A DNA stretch of 64,000 nt from Chloroflexota bacterium. Lineage in GTDB: Bacteria; Chloroflexota; Anaerolineae; Caldilineales; Caldilineaceae. Positions 17,301 through 28,857 of this stretch are shown here, in pieces. The stretch is from the NCBI GenBank assembly GCA_003451595.1, contig DMDA01000114.1:1-64000 (forward strand). The letters are read 5' to 3'. Under the pieces are notes generated by a model that did not search any database, was not told the origin of the DNA, and was given only the letters and a program-made list of their open reading frames with translations. The translations under genes and the position numbers were made by a program. Each line of letters begins with the position of its first letter. Position 1 is the stretch's first letter.

Positions 17301-19463
17301 ATGCAAACCCAACTTGCCCGTTTCTCGCATGCCATGACATGGTTGTTGCTGACGACGCTGTTCGCTGCTCTGATGCCCGCCGCTCTGATGCCCGCCGCAG
17401 TCTACGCACAGGCGCCTGGCGCGACCTTTGCTGGCGCTGGCTGGCAGGCGAGCTACTGGAACAACATCACGCTCAGCGGTGCACCCGTGCTGACGCGCGT
17501 CGACACCGATGTCAATTTCAATTGGGGTCTCGGCTCGCCTGCGTCGGAGATTGCGGTCGACAACTTCTCAGCGCGCTGGACGCGCACGCTGGAGGTGACG
17601 CAGCCCGGCAGCTATCGTTTCACCCTCAACAGCGATGACGGCGCGCGCCTCTTCATTGACGATCAACTTGTCATCAACGCCTGGTACGATCATGGCGCCA
17701 CGCGTACGTTTGCGGCGATGCGCATGCTGAGCGCTGGCAGTCACACCGTGCGCATCGAGTACTACGAGCGTCGTGGAGCAGCTGTAGTGCGCTTTGGCTG
17801 GGCGTCGGTGGACAGCACGGCGACGCCACCCGCTGCATTGTCGGTGCCCACGCAGGCGGCTCCCACGCCGCCGCCACCGCCTGCGCTTGGCCAGACCGTA
17901 AGTAGCGGCCAGTGGCGCGGCGAGTTCTACAACAACCGCGACCTGCTCGGCGCGCCGGCGCTCGTGCGCAGCGACGCCCAGGTCGATTTCAACTGGGGTT
18001 TTGGTTCGCCTGCCACCGGCCTGATCAACGTCGACAACTTCTCGGCGCGCTGGACGAACACCATCAACTTTCCCAGTGGTCTCTATCGCTTCCGCGCGAT
18101 AGTGGATGACGGCGTGCGTGTCTTCGTCAACGATCAGCTCGTGATTGACGCCTGGCGCGTGCAGGGCGTCGCCACTTTCGAATCTGGCGACATTGCCCTG
18201 GGTGGCAACGCACCGCTACGCGTCGAATATTTCGAGGATGCCGGCGAAGCGCGCGTGTCATTGACCTGGTTTCCCACCGGTGGCGCGACGTCGCCAACGC
18301 CTGCCCCACCGCCTGCTGGCGAAATCTGGACGGCGGAGTACTTCAACAATCCTGATCTGACGAATGCGCCTGTGCTTGTGCGTGGCGAGGGCGGCGCCAT
18401 CGACTATAACTGGGGTGCAGGTTCGCCAGCGCCGAGTGTAGTCAACAGCGACTTTTTTTCGGTGCGCTGGAACCGGGCAATCAATTTGGGCGCCGGCGTC
18501 TATCGCTTCCGCGTCTTGGTCGATGACGGGGCGCGCCTCTATGTCAACAACCAACTGCTGATCAATCAATGGCGTCAACAGGCGCCTACCGAGTTTACGG
18601 CGGAAATCAACCTACCCGGCGGGACGATCCCGGTGCGATTGGAGTATGTCGAGTTCACCGGCAACGCGCAGGTGCGGCTGACGTGGGAATTGGTCAGCGG
18701 CGGTGGCGGCGGAGGTGGGGTCGCCACACCTACACCAGAATGGAGCCAGGTCAAACCGACGCAATCCTACATCGGCGAATACTTCGCCAATCGTGATCTG
18801 AGCGGCAGCCCGGCGCTAGTGCGACAGGATCGCGACATTGATTTCAACTGGGGCAACGGCTCACCTGACCCCAGCACGCCCGCCGACAACTTCTCAGTGC
18901 GCTGGACGAACACACTGCGTCTCGACCGGGGCCGCTATCGCTTCACTGTTGACACCGACGATGGCGTGCGCCTCTTCATCAACGACCGGCTGGTCATCGA
19001 CAAGTGGCGCGTGCAGGCGCGCACCCAGCACAGCTACGAGACCTCGCTTGACGGCGGCGAGGTTCGCATCCGCATGGAATATTTCGAGGCTGAGGGCGCC
19101 GCGTTTGCCCGTCTCCGTATCGAGGTGCGTAAGGAGCCAAGCGGCGCCGTCGGCAACATCATCACCTGTGCGCCGCCGCAGCCGCAGAATTACGCCTGGA
19201 TCAAGCTCTATCGACTCAACAGCGCCAACCAGTGGGTCGCCATCGGCCGAGGCATCGGCTCGATCAATCCGACCGGCTACCTCAAGATCGACGGGCTGCC
19301 GGTGGACGTGAATCGCTTTGGCGGCGCCGGCGAACCGTACAAAGTGGAACAGTGGGTCGATAACCGCGTGGTGCAATCCACCGGCGACTTCCTACGCGGC
19401 GAGCCGGAATTCCGCGTGCGCGCCTTTGCGGACAACTACACGCCGTGGCGTTGCGAACCGTAA
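17301..19463 (+). CDS. Secreted protein with four PA14 domains
   Basis: A 720-residue exported protein. The signal peptide ends near residue 36 (AVYA-QAPG). Four PA14 domains follow at about 45-170, 203-322, 342-465 and 487-600. Each opens with W-x-x-x-Y-x-N-N/R and a D-x-x-x-x-x-N-W-G-x-G-S-P motif and contains a DDGxRLFI(N/D)D core ([44 protein letters not shown]). PA14 modules bind carbohydrate, often through a calcium site. Pro/Thr linkers separate them, and a 115-residue C-terminal domain of unknown type ends the chain. There is no catalytic domain, so a role in surface glycan binding or adhesion is inferred. GAGG lies 8 bases before the ATG. Monocistronic, with a hairpin downstream. Confidence 0.9.
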   Translation: MQTQLARFSHAMTWLLLTTLFAALMPAALMPAAVYAQAPGATFAGAGWQASYWNNITLSGAPVLTRVDTDVNFNWGLGSPASEIAVDNFSARWTRTLEVTQPGSYRFTLNSDDGARLFIDDQLVINAWYDHGATRTFAAMRMLSAGSHTVRIEYYERRGAAVVRFGWASVDSTATPPAALSVPTQAAPTPPPPPALGQTVSSGQWRGEFYNNRDLLGAPALVRSDAQVDFNWGFGSPATGLINVDNFSARWTNTINFPSGLYRFRAIVDDGVRVFVNDQLVIDAWRVQGVATFESGDIALGGNAPLRVEYFEDAGEARVSLTWFPTGGATSPTPAPPPAGEIWTAEYFNNPDLTNAPVLVRGEGGAIDYNWGAGSPAPSVVNSDFFSVRWNRAINLGAGVYRFRVLVDDGARLYVNNQLLINQWRQQAPTEFTAEINLPGGTIPVRLEYVEFTGNAQVRLTWELVSGGGGGGGVATPTPEWSQVKPTQSYIGEYFANRDLSGSPALVRQDRDIDFNWGNGSPDPSTPADNFSVRWTNTLRLDRGRYRFTVDTDDGVRLFINDRLVIDKWRVQARTQHSYETSLDGGEVRIRMEYFEAEGAAFARLRIEVRKEPSGAVGNIITCAPPQPQNYAWIKLYRLNSANQWVAIGRGIGSINPTGYLKIDGLPVDVNRFGGAGEPYKVEQWVDNRVVQSTGDFLRGEPEFRVRAFADNYTPWRCEP

Positions 19464-19555
19464 ACGTCTCGTTCTGCCACGAACGTGACTGTCCCCCGAT
19501 TGACTGGCGGCTTGTGCGAAAAGCATGACGGCAGGCGACGTCGATGACGTTACAG

Positions 19556-19598
19556 TTGCCGCCCTCCTGGAGGCGCAGCGCTTCCAGGAGGGCGGCAA
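19556..19598 (+). terminator. Hairpin downstream of the PA14 gene
   Basis: 20-bp stem (19556-19575 with 19579-19598) with one G-U wobble and a 3-base loop. There is no T-run after it, so it may be a 3' stabiliser or a palindromic repeat rather than a classic terminator. Confidence 0.5.
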
Positions 19599-19731
19599 TC
19601 TGCTATCAATGGAACATCTCCAGAGTGGACGAGAAGTTAACTGCGACCGCGCCCTGTGCGATAATGGACGCACGCCGGCGTAGCATGAGCGACGGGCGAC
19701 CACTAAAGATAAAACCGTAAAGAGGCAGACA

Positions 19732-20070
19732 ATGCAAGTCGAGGCATTCAAGGAGTATCAGCGCGAGTCGCGCAAGACATGGAGCTTGATCCACACCGAC
19801 CATCCCATCGTCTACCCGACGCTGGGGCTAGTCAACGAGGCCGGCGAGGTCGCTGGCAAGGTCAAAAAAATCTTTCGCGACAAGCAAGGCGTTATTTCCG
19901 ACGCCGATCGCGAGGCGCTCAAACAAGAGCTAGGCGATGTGCTCTGGTATCTGGCGCAGATCGCCACGGAGATTGGCGTCGGGCTGGATGAAGTCGCCAG
20001 CGCCAACCTGACCAAGCTCTTTGACCGCCTAGCACGCGGCCAGATTCGCGGTGAGGGTGACACCCGCTGA
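19732..20070 (+). CDS. MazG-like nucleotide pyrophosphohydrolase
   Basis: A 112-residue all-alpha NTP pyrophosphohydrolase of the MazG-like superfamily. These enzymes split (d)NTPs to NMP and pyrophosphate and are used for house-cleaning of aberrant nucleotides. The metal-binding signature is visible: Glu36 and Glu39 (NEAGEVAGK) with Glu66 and Asp69 (QELGDVLWYLAQIA), i.e. E-x-x-E and E-x-x-D. The size fits the single-domain dimer or tetramer type. The ATG has GAGGCAG about 6 bases upstream. It is isolated from its neighbours: 268 bases from the PA14 gene and 265 from glcF. Substrate preference unknown. Confidence 0.9.
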   Translation: MQVEAFKEYQRESRKTWSLIHTDHPIVYPTLGLVNEAGEVAGKVKKIFRDKQGVISDADREALKQELGDVLWYLAQIATEIGVGLDEVASANLTKLFDRLARGQIRGEGDTR

Positions 20071-20141
20071 ACAGCGATCGTGGTGTAACTGGTATTTCTT
20101 CAAACTACGTCTGGTTTCAACGTTGTAAAATCAGCCGATTT

Positions 20142-20225
20142 GACGCAGAGATGCAGCAGCGCAGAAAAACACAGAGAAAACCCGATGCCTTGCACTTTCT
20201 CTCTGCACATCTTTGTGGCTCTGCG
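20142..20225. repeat. Interspersed ACGCAGAG-type imperfect palindrome, copy 1
   Basis: The first 36 bases (20142-20177) match the minus strand of 44575-44540 at 30 positions. The far end CTCTGCG (20219-20225) is complementary to CGCAGAG (20144-20150). The region lies between the MazG-like gene and glcF and is otherwise empty. Confidence 0.6.
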
Positions 20226-20299
20226 ACCTGGCATCGGAAATGGCAATATCCCAGTGCTCTCTGAGAAGGGTGGGGGGCGGAAGGCAGCACAGAACAACT

Positions 20300-20328
20300 T
20301 TGCAAATTGCGAAGGGTTCCACCATAAT
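20300..20328 (+). promoter_or_regulatory. Predicted promoter giving leaderless glcF mRNA
   Basis: TTGCAA (20300-20305), 17 bases, CATAAT (20323-20328). Transcription would start about 20335, directly at the ATG 20336, which has no ribosome site. Confidence 0.5.
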
Positions 20329-20335
20329 TGCGGGC

Positions 20336-21706
20336 ATGTCCCACATCGATCTCCTTAACCAGCCGGATTTTCGCCGCAAGCTCGACCAGTGCATTCACTG
20401 CGGTCTCTGCCTGCCGGCTTGTCCAACCTACAGCATCAACCAGCTGGAGATGGACAGCCCGCGCGGGCGTATTGCGTTGATGCGGGCCGCGGCGGATGGG
20501 CGCATCGGTCTTGACGGCGCGTTTCAGGAGCATATTGACCTCTGTCTTGGCTGCCGCGCTTGCGAGACGGCTTGTCCGTCGGGCGTGCAATATGGGCTGC
20601 TGCTGGAGACGGCGAAGGCGGGATTGGCCGGGGCGAAGGAGAAAGGGCGCAGGGTGACGACTGCGGCGCCCCGCGCTACAGCCGCAGCTGACAATGGCGC
20701 CGGTCATGGCAGCCGCCCCGCGCCTCGCGCCCTGCGCCTTTCCAACGTCATTCAACAGTTTGGATTGCGTGAATTGATGCCGCACCGCGCCCGTCTGCGG
20801 TGGCTGGCGCGTGGGCTGTGGCTCTATCAGCGGCTGGGGCTGACGCGGATCGCCCGGCGCGTGCTGCCCAGCCTACCGCTGGCGCTGACGACGATGGAGG
20901 GCATGGCGCCGCCCATCGATCTCGATTTCATTGACCTGACGCGCCCGGCGCCAGCGCTCGCTCCCCAGCGCGGCAAGGTCGCCTTTTTCACCGGCTGCGT
21001 GCAGGATGCGTTCCTGGCGGGCGTCAACCGCGCCACGGTGCGCGTGCTGCAGCGCAACGGGTATGAAGTCCATTTCCCCGCCGCGCAGACGTGCTGCAAC
21101 GCGGCGGCGCTGCACAGCGGCGACACGACCTTTGCGCAAGCACTCGCGCGCCAGAACATCGCTGCATTTCCCACTGACAAGTTCGTAGCAATTGTCAACA
21201 ACGCGGGCGGCTGTGGCGCCGCATTGAAAGGCTACGACCATCTGCTGGCGGATGATCCCGCCTACGCCGCACGCGCCCGCGCCTTTGTGGCAAAGGTCAA
21301 GGACATCAGCGAGTTTCTGGTCGATCACCTGCACAACCCGCCCACCGGCTATGTCCAGGCGCGCGTCACCTACGTCGATTCATGCCACCTGCGCCACGGG
21401 CAGAAGATCAGCCGACAGCCGCGCGCACTGCTGCGCGCCATTCCTGGCGTCGAATTGGTCGAGCTGGCGCAGCCGGACATGTGTTGCGGCAGCGCCGGCA
21501 TCTACAATCTGCTGCAGCCGGAGATGGCGAATCAGGTGCTCGACGCCAAGCTGGCTGACATCCGCGTCGCCAACCCTGGCATCATCGTAGCGGCGAACAC
21601 CGGCTGTTACATGCAGATGATCTACGGCGTCAAGCGCGGTGGGCTTGACGCCACGGTGCTGCACGTCGTTGAGCTTCTGGAGAGAGCCTATGCCAATGCA
21701 GCATGA
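20336..21706 (+). CDS. glcF: Glycolate oxidase iron-sulfur subunit
   Basis: A 456-residue GlcF-type subunit that accepts electrons from the FAD subunit and passes them to the respiratory chain. Two ferredoxin-like 4Fe-4S motifs are present: CIHCGLCLPACP (about 20-31) and CLGCRACETACPSGV (about 70-84). Two CCG domains follow, FFTGCVQD with TCCNAAALHSGD and VDSCHLRHGQ with DMCCGSAGIYN. A low-complexity Ala/Arg linker near 110-145 is longer than usual. ATG 20336 is the start suggested by the promoter; the frame is open to 20213. The nucleotidyltransferase gene overlaps its end by 17 bases. Its partner glcDE lies two genes downstream, so this is a glycolate/lactate oxidation operon. Confidence 0.93.
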   Translation: MSHIDLLNQPDFRRKLDQCIHCGLCLPACPTYSINQLEMDSPRGRIALMRAAADGRIGLDGAFQEHIDLCLGCRACETACPSGVQYGLLLETAKAGLAGAKEKGRRVTTAAPRATAAADNGAGHGSRPAPRALRLSNVIQQFGLRELMPHRARLRWLARGLWLYQRLGLTRIARRVLPSLPLALTTMEGMAPPIDLDFIDLTRPAPALAPQRGKVAFFTGCVQDAFLAGVNRATVRVLQRNGYEVHFPAAQTCCNAAALHSGDTTFAQALARQNIAAFPTDKFVAIVNNAGGCGAALKGYDHLLADDPAYAARARAFVAKVKDISEFLVDHLHNPPTGYVQARVTYVDSCHLRHGQKISRQPRALLRAIPGVELVELAQPDMCCGSAGIYNLLQPEMANQVLDAKLADIRVANPGIIVAANTGCYMQMIYGVKRGGLDATVLHVVELLERAYANAA

Positions 21707-22511
21707 CTTTCTCGCTGACTTGCAGCCCCAGCTTGCCGCCGATCTGGATGTGCGGGCAGCGTGGCTGGCGGGCAGCTTGGGCGCGGATCAGGCGGATCGC
21801 TACTCCGATATCGATCTGCATCTGTTGGTGAGTGATCTGGACGCATTTCGCCGCAATGCGCGCGCCTGGCTGGAGACGCTGCGCCCGCTCGTGCTTTATA
21901 AACTCTTGTTCGACGGGCAGATGATTAACGCGCTGACCGACGCGGGGCTGCGCATCGACATCTGGCTGCACGCAGCGCCGCCTGTGCTCGAACCAGCAAA
22001 GAACAAGGTGCTGCTGGATCGTGATGGCGTGCTCCATTTTGCCGCGCCTCAGGAAGCAGCGCTGGACCGCGCCCAAGTCGCCGCCAACCTGCTCGCGCAG
22101 ATCGAGGAGTTCTGGCGCTGCATTGTGCTGTTGCCTACCGTCATCGGTCGGCGCGAACTGCTCGTTGCCTTCACGGGGCTGAACGTAGAGCTTGCCCTGG
22201 TTAGTGACATCCTGATGACAGGCTATGGGCGGCCACGCGATCGCGGCGTCAAGGTGCTCAACGCGTATCTGGGTGAGGAGCGTCGCGCTGAGCTGGAGGC
22301 CGCGCTTGACCTGCAGGGGCTGAATAGTGAAAGCCTGGTGATGGCGCACATGGCGCTGGCAGGCGTGATGCGCAACCATGGCCCGATCCTGGCGGCGCGC
22401 CATGCCTTCGCCTATCCGCAGACGCTGGAAGATGCTGTGTTGCGCTACGTGGAGAGCGAGTTGCAAGCGATGAACTGGGAGCGAGCGCCGATCTTTAGGA
22501 CGGAGGCATAG
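21690..22511 (+). CDS. Nucleotidyltransferase-fold protein
   Basis: A 273-residue protein with an N-terminal Pol-beta-type nucleotidyltransferase core: GSLGADQADRYSDIDLHL (about 28-45), in which Gly-Ser and the pair Asp40 and Asp42 form the active site, and a third acidic residue in LRIDIWL (Asp90). The C-terminal half is helical, as in kanamycin/streptomycin nucleotidyltransferases and MNT-type proteins. It would transfer a nucleotide from an NTP to an unknown acceptor; antibiotic modification is only one option. The start ATG 21690 follows GGAGAGA and lies inside the end of glcF. DUF2442 follows after 1 base. The pair interrupts a glycolate oxidase operon with which it has no known link. 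Confidence 0.8.
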   Translation: MPMQHDFLADLQPQLAADLDVRAAWLAGSLGADQADRYSDIDLHLLVSDLDAFRRNARAWLETLRPLVLYKLLFDGQMINALTDAGLRIDIWLHAAPPVLEPAKNKVLLDRDGVLHFAAPQEAALDRAQVAANLLAQIEEFWRCIVLLPTVIGRRELLVAFTGLNVELALVSDILMTGYGRPRDRGVKVLNAYLGEERRAELEAALDLQGLNSESLVMAHMALAGVMRNHGPILAARHAFAYPQTLEDAVLRYVESELQAMNWERAPIFRTEA

Positions 22512-22512
22512 G

Positions 22513-22833
22513 ATGAGCATTGCGCAAGCGCTTGAGTTGCTAAAAGCACGGCTGGCACGCGCTGAAATCATCGACGTCGAGGTGACGGATGACGAGCTGA
22601 TCGTCGGTCTTGCCGACGGGCGTGTGATTTCTGCACCGCTGCTGTGGTTTCCGCGCCTGAGTTACGGTACTGTTGCCGAACGCAACAACTTTGTCATCCA
22701 GCGCACCAGCATTCACTGGCCGGACCCGGATGAGGACATCGGCGTCAAAACACTGCTGTTGGGGCGCGGGCTTGGTGAGCGACCGGAATCGTTTCAGCGC
22801 TGGCGCGAACAGCGCAACAAAATTTACGCGTGA
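22513..22833 (+). CDS. DUF2442 domain protein
   Basis: A 106-residue protein with the DUF2442 pattern: VEVTDDELIVGLADGRVISAP, then WFPRLSYGT-x-x-E-R-N-N and HWPDPDEDIGVKTLLLGR. DUF2442 proteins often sit beside DUF4160 or toxin-antitoxin-like genes and have no established biochemical role. GGAGG lies 6 bases before the ATG, and the gene starts one base after the nucleotidyltransferase stop, so the two are surely co-translated. The tight pairing with a nucleotidyltransferase is the main clue to function. The gene is complete; the following gap of 42 bases leads into glcDE. Confidence 0.85.
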   Translation: MSIAQALELLKARLARAEIIDVEVTDDELIVGLADGRVISAPLLWFPRLSYGTVAERNNFVIQRTSIHWPDPDEDIGVKTLLLGRGLGERPESFQRWREQRNKIYA

Positions 22834-22875
22834 TCACATCGCAAGGATCGCTGGTCGCGTATCACCGGAACTTCC

Positions 22876-25425
<2,550 letters not shown>

Positions 25426-25474
25426 AAGATGGGGGAATAGAGTAGGGCTGTTTTCAAGACAGGCGCCACGCTTG

Positions 25475-25515
25475 ACGCCGCCGCCAACGCCGAAGCTGGC
25501 GGCAATCGGCGTTTT
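25475..25515 (+). terminator. Terminator-like hairpin after glcDE
   Basis: Stacked stems 25475-25479/25508-25512 and 25480-25486/25497-25503, with a small bulge, ending in TTTT. It lies 50 bases after the glcDE stop. Confidence 0.5.
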
Positions 25516-25563
25516 GCCCCCTCGCATCTCATAGATAGCACAATCAAACATCGTACATCCGAT

Positions 25564-25596
25564 ATCTTCCCGGAAGCTCAGAGCTTCCGGGAAGAT
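25564..25596. repeat. Palindromic element, copy A (ABC cluster)
   Basis: Perfect 16-bp arms (25564-25579, 25581-25596) around a single A. The 30-base core CTTCCCGGAAGCTC-N-GAGCTTCCGGGAAG recurs at 27744-27776. Confidence 0.9.
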
Positions 25597-25683
25597 GAGC
25601 AAAGTCTATTTGTGTTGTCTATCAGGCTTCGTTCCTGTTGTTTCGAGATCGCTTCCGCAGGTCTCACTATGGAAAAACCCACT

Positions 25684-25712
25684 TTGACAACATTAGCAAA
25701 TCTGTGTACGAT
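25684..25712 (+). promoter_or_regulatory. Predicted promoter of the first ABC importer set
   Basis: TTGACA (25684-25689), 17 bases, TACGAT (25707-25712). It would leave a leader of about 195 bases before the ATG at 25914. Confidence 0.55.
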
Positions 25713-25913
25713 TGCGCCGCTCAGGATTCGAATGTCAACCTAGTTCCCCAATCCGCATTGCCTTCGCATCAACTGAAGGGTGACGGCGGTGTTGTCGATA
25801 TTGGTCTAGTCGATACGGTATTAGCGACTTCGCCGTCGCGACGGTCCGGTTTACGTGATGCCAGATTGTTCTGTTCAACCCATACCATGCAGTTTCAAGT
25901 AAAGGGAGAAAGT

Positions 25914-27731
25914 ATGACACACCAAGGAAACCGTAGAGCTTTCTATGTGATTGGTCTGCTGGCGGTGTTGGCGATGATTTTCGCCGCCTGCGCTGCGCCA
26001 GCAACCGCACCCGCTACTGGCGGCGAAGCGCCAGCCGCAGCTGCGCCGGCGTCCAACTTGCCAGCGGAGCCGGGGCGCGGCACAGATGGGACAGTAACGC
26101 TCGTGTATTGGCAAGAGGTGTCGATTCTGAACCCCTATCTTGCCAGCGGCACCAAGGACTTCCACGCGGCTTCGTTGATCCTCGAACCGCTGTTGGAGTT
26201 CAATCAGGACAGCGAACTCGTGCCGGCGCTGGCTGTCGAGGTGCCTACCGTCGAAAATGGCGGTGTCTCCGAAGACTTGATGAGCATCACCTACAAATTG
26301 AAGGATGGCGTCCTGTGGTCAGATGGCACGCCGCTGACTGCCGATGATTTTGTCTTTACGTGGCAATACTGCACAGCGCCACTCACCGGCTGCACCGTGC
26401 AAAACTTTGTGCCAGTGGCCAATGTTGAGGCCGTGGACCCCTCGACAGTCAAGATTACTTTCAGCGCCCCGGCGCCCTATCCGTACATCCCCTTCGTGGG
26501 GTACCTGTCGCCAGTGCTGCAGAAGGCGCAATTTGAGAAATGTGTTGGCGAGGCGGCGCAGTCCTGTTCCGAGCAGAACACCGCTCCCATTGGCACCGGA
26601 CCGTACAAGGTCAAGGAATTCCGCGCCAACGACACCGTCGTCTACGAAATCAACGAGAATTACCGCGATCCGAACAAGCCCCACTTTGCCGAGGTCGTGA
26701 TCAAGGGCGCAGAGGATGCCTCTGCATCGGCGCGCGCCGTCCTCGAGACTGGCGAGGCGGACTACGGCTGGAACCTGCAGGTCGAGCCGGCGGTGCTGTT
26801 GGACATGGAGGCGAAGGGTCTCGGCCAACTGATGGCTGGTTTTGGCGGCAATGTCGAACGCATCCTGATCAACTTCACCAACCCGGACCCCAACCTGGGC
26901 GACAAGCGCTCAGTCTGGTCGCCGGACGATCCAAATCCGCACCCGTTCCTGACCGATCTGGCTGTGCGCAAGGCGCTTTCGTTGGCAATTGACCGCAACA
27001 TCATCGCCGAGCAGCTGTATGGCGCTGGTGGCAAACCGACCTGCAATTTGCTCGCCGGACCGCCCGTCGTCGCTTCGCCCAACAACGATGCCTGCTTGAA
27101 GCAGGATATTGCTGCTGCCAATGCCCTGCTCGACGAAGCCGGCTATGTAGATAGCAACGGCGACGGCGTGCGCGAAACATCCGATGGCACGCCGCTCAAG
27201 ATTCTCTACCAGACCTCCACCAACTCGGTGCGCCAGAAGACCCAGGCGTTGATCCAGCAGTGGTGGAAGGAGATTGGCATCGAAACCGAACTGAAGAATG
27301 TCGAGGCAGCGGTCTTCTTCGGCGGCGATCCGGCCAGCCCGGATACGCTCAACAAGTTCTACACCGATGTGCAGATGTTCACAAACGGTCCGGACAATCC
27401 TGACCCGCAGCAATATCTGGCGAACTGGCTATGCCAGGTTGACGGTGAATATGTCATTCAAAGCCCGGCCAACAACTGGGGTGGCAGCAATGTGGAGCGC
27501 TGGTGCAATCCCGAATACGATGCGCTCTATGAGAAGCTGAAGTCCGCAGTTGGGGATGAGCGCGCCCAGATCGCCATCCAACTCAACGACATGCTCGTTC
27601 AGAACTACGTATCGATTCCACTGGTCTTCCGCGCCTCGGTCTCTGCGCATGCCAACAGCCTGACCGGCCCGGCAATCAGCGGTTTTGAGTCGGAGGAATG
27701 GAACATCGAAGATTGGCATCGCGCGCGCTAA
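25914..27731 (+). CDS. ABC transporter substrate-binding lipoprotein (SBP_bac_5, peptide/oligosaccharide type), canonical order
   Basis: A 605-residue lipoprotein of the DppA/OppA family. The signal ends at FAAC (Cys26), and an Ala/Pro linker runs to about 55. The SBP_bac_5 domain is in normal order: LVYWQEVSILNPY, EPLLEFNQDSELVPALAVEVP, YKLKDGVLWSDGTPLTADDFVFTW, IGTGPYKVKEF, VRKALSLAIDRNIIAEQL, and a C-terminal VQNYVSIPLVFRASVSAHAN. It delivers peptides, oligosaccharides or similar to the permeases encoded next. The ATG has GGGAG about 6 bases upstream. A perfect palindrome sits between this gene and its permease and may stabilise the message so that more binding protein than permease is made. 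Substrate unknown. Confidence 0.93.
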   Translation: MTHQGNRRAFYVIGLLAVLAMIFAACAAPATAPATGGEAPAAAAPASNLPAEPGRGTDGTVTLVYWQEVSILNPYLASGTKDFHAASLILEPLLEFNQDSELVPALAVEVPTVENGGVSEDLMSITYKLKDGVLWSDGTPLTADDFVFTWQYCTAPLTGCTVQNFVPVANVEAVDPSTVKITFSAPAPYPYIPFVGYLSPVLQKAQFEKCVGEAAQSCSEQNTAPIGTGPYKVKEFRANDTVVYEINENYRDPNKPHFAEVVIKGAEDASASARAVLETGEADYGWNLQVEPAVLLDMEAKGLGQLMAGFGGNVERILINFTNPDPNLGDKRSVWSPDDPNPHPFLTDLAVRKALSLAIDRNIIAEQLYGAGGKPTCNLLAGPPVVASPNNDACLKQDIAAANALLDEAGYVDSNGDGVRETSDGTPLKILYQTSTNSVRQKTQALIQQWWKEIGIETELKNVEAAVFFGGDPASPDTLNKFYTDVQMFTNGPDNPDPQQYLANWLCQVDGEYVIQSPANNWGGSNVERWCNPEYDALYEKLKSAVGDERAQIAIQLNDMLVQNYVSIPLVFRASVSAHANSLTGPAISGFESEEWNIEDWHRAR

Positions 27732-27743
27732 CGTATGCTGAAC

Positions 27744-27776
27744 ACCTTCCCGGAAGCTCTGAGCTTCCGGGAAGGT
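27744..27776 (+). repeat. Palindromic element, copy B, between binding protein and permease
   Basis: Perfect 16-bp arms (27744-27759, 27761-27776) around one T; same core as copy A. It lies 12 bases after the binding-protein stop, the place where REP-like hairpins protect upstream mRNA. Confidence 0.9.
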
Positions 27777-27828
27777 TGGCGACGCTGGCTCAACTGTGCA
27801 AGAACTGTTGGCTATGTAAGGACGCTGC

Positions 27829-28845
27829 ATGGGAACCTATATCCTGCGTCGAATCTTGACAGCCATCCCCACGCTGCTCTTTATCAGCTTCGTGATCTTT
27901 GCGCTGCTGGCATTGTCTCCGGGTGACCCAACGGCCAATCTGCCGCCAAGCCTGCCCATGGAGATAAAGTTGCAGATTCGCGAATCACTGGGCATGAACC
28001 AGCCGATGCCGGTGCGATATGTCCGCTGGCTGCAGCAATTCATGGTGAACGAACCCCTCAATGCCTTCGAGAAGGCGACCGGGATCGCGATTGGTGATTC
28101 GGAGGGGCGACTGCGCATCACCTCATGGACAGCGCGCGGAAAGCCGGTCATCGATCTGGTGCTTGAACGCCTTCCCCAGACGCTTTGGGTAGTGGGGTTG
28201 GCTTACTTTCTATCCATTGCGATTGCCGTTCCGATCGGGGTGTTTGCCGCGTACCGGCAGAATTCGATGTTTGACCAGGCGTCCAGTGTGCTTGCTGTCA
28301 TTGGCTTTTCGCTGCCGACCTTCTTTACCGGCGTCCTCGTCATTCAGATCTTCGCCGTGTGGTTGGGTTGGTTCCCATCCTTGTACAATACGACGTTGCG
28401 TGTGACCGATTGGAACTCCTTTCTACAGCAACTCAAACAGATGATCATGCCTGTCATGGTGCTGGCATTCTTCCAGGTCGCCACCATCAGCCGCTTTGCG
28501 CGTTCCTCATCGATCGAGAACCTGCGTCAAGATTATGTGCGCACCGCACGTTCTAAGGGGCTGGGCGAACGGATGGTCGTGACGCGTCACGTGGTGCGCA
28601 ATAGCATGATCCCAGTCGTAACCCTGATTGCCTTGGGGATTCCGGGCATCTTTGGCGGCGCCATCGTCACCGAGCAGATTTTCGCTGTCAATGGGATCGG
28701 TCAATTACTGATCATTTCGATTCAGAGCAACGATCTTCCGGTTGTACAGACGGTGCTGATGATCTTTGCGGTATTGGTCGTCGTCTTCAACCTGATCGCT
28801 GACATCGCCTATGGGATTCTCGATCCACGGATTCGTTATAGTTAG
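27829..28845 (+). CDS. ABC transporter permease, DppB/OppB type (set 1)
   Basis: A 338-residue inner-membrane permease with the N-terminal signature YILRRILTAIPTLLFISFVIF, a long periplasmic loop (about 50-105), six helices and the ATPase-contacting EAA loop ENLRQDYVRTARSKGLGERMVVTRHVVRNS. The end DIAYGILDPRIRYS is standard. AGGA lies 8 bases before the ATG. The C-type partner follows after 12 bases. No ATP-binding subunits are encoded in the window for this set, so shared ATPases elsewhere must power it. Confidence 0.93.
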   Translation: MGTYILRRILTAIPTLLFISFVIFALLALSPGDPTANLPPSLPMEIKLQIRESLGMNQPMPVRYVRWLQQFMVNEPLNAFEKATGIAIGDSEGRLRITSWTARGKPVIDLVLERLPQTLWVVGLAYFLSIAIAVPIGVFAAYRQNSMFDQASSVLAVIGFSLPTFFTGVLVIQIFAVWLGWFPSLYNTTLRVTDWNSFLQQLKQMIMPVMVLAFFQVATISRFARSSSIENLRQDYVRTARSKGLGERMVVTRHVVRNSMIPVVTLIALGIPGIFGGAIVTEQIFAVNGIGQLLIISIQSNDLPVVQTVLMIFAVLVVVFNLIADIAYGILDPRIRYS

Positions 28846-28857
28846 GGCGTCCATAAG

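Larger units (their letters stand above)
25426..25913. other. Gap between glcDE and the first binding-protein gene
   Basis: This 488-base gap holds a terminator-like hairpin (25475-25515), a perfect palindrome (25564-25596) and a promoter (25684-25712). I see no gene in it. The frame of the binding protein is open back to 25638, but the ribosome site fixes the start at 25914. Confidence 0.6.

Noticed and set aside
21690..22511. Aminoglycoside resistance gene
   Set aside because: The nucleotidyltransferase core is shared by many functions, and the operon context does not support antibiotic modification.
25638..25913. N-terminal extension of the first binding protein
   Set aside because: The lipoprotein signal begins at 25914 directly after a good ribosome site. 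The extra 92 codons lie over the promoter region and look random.
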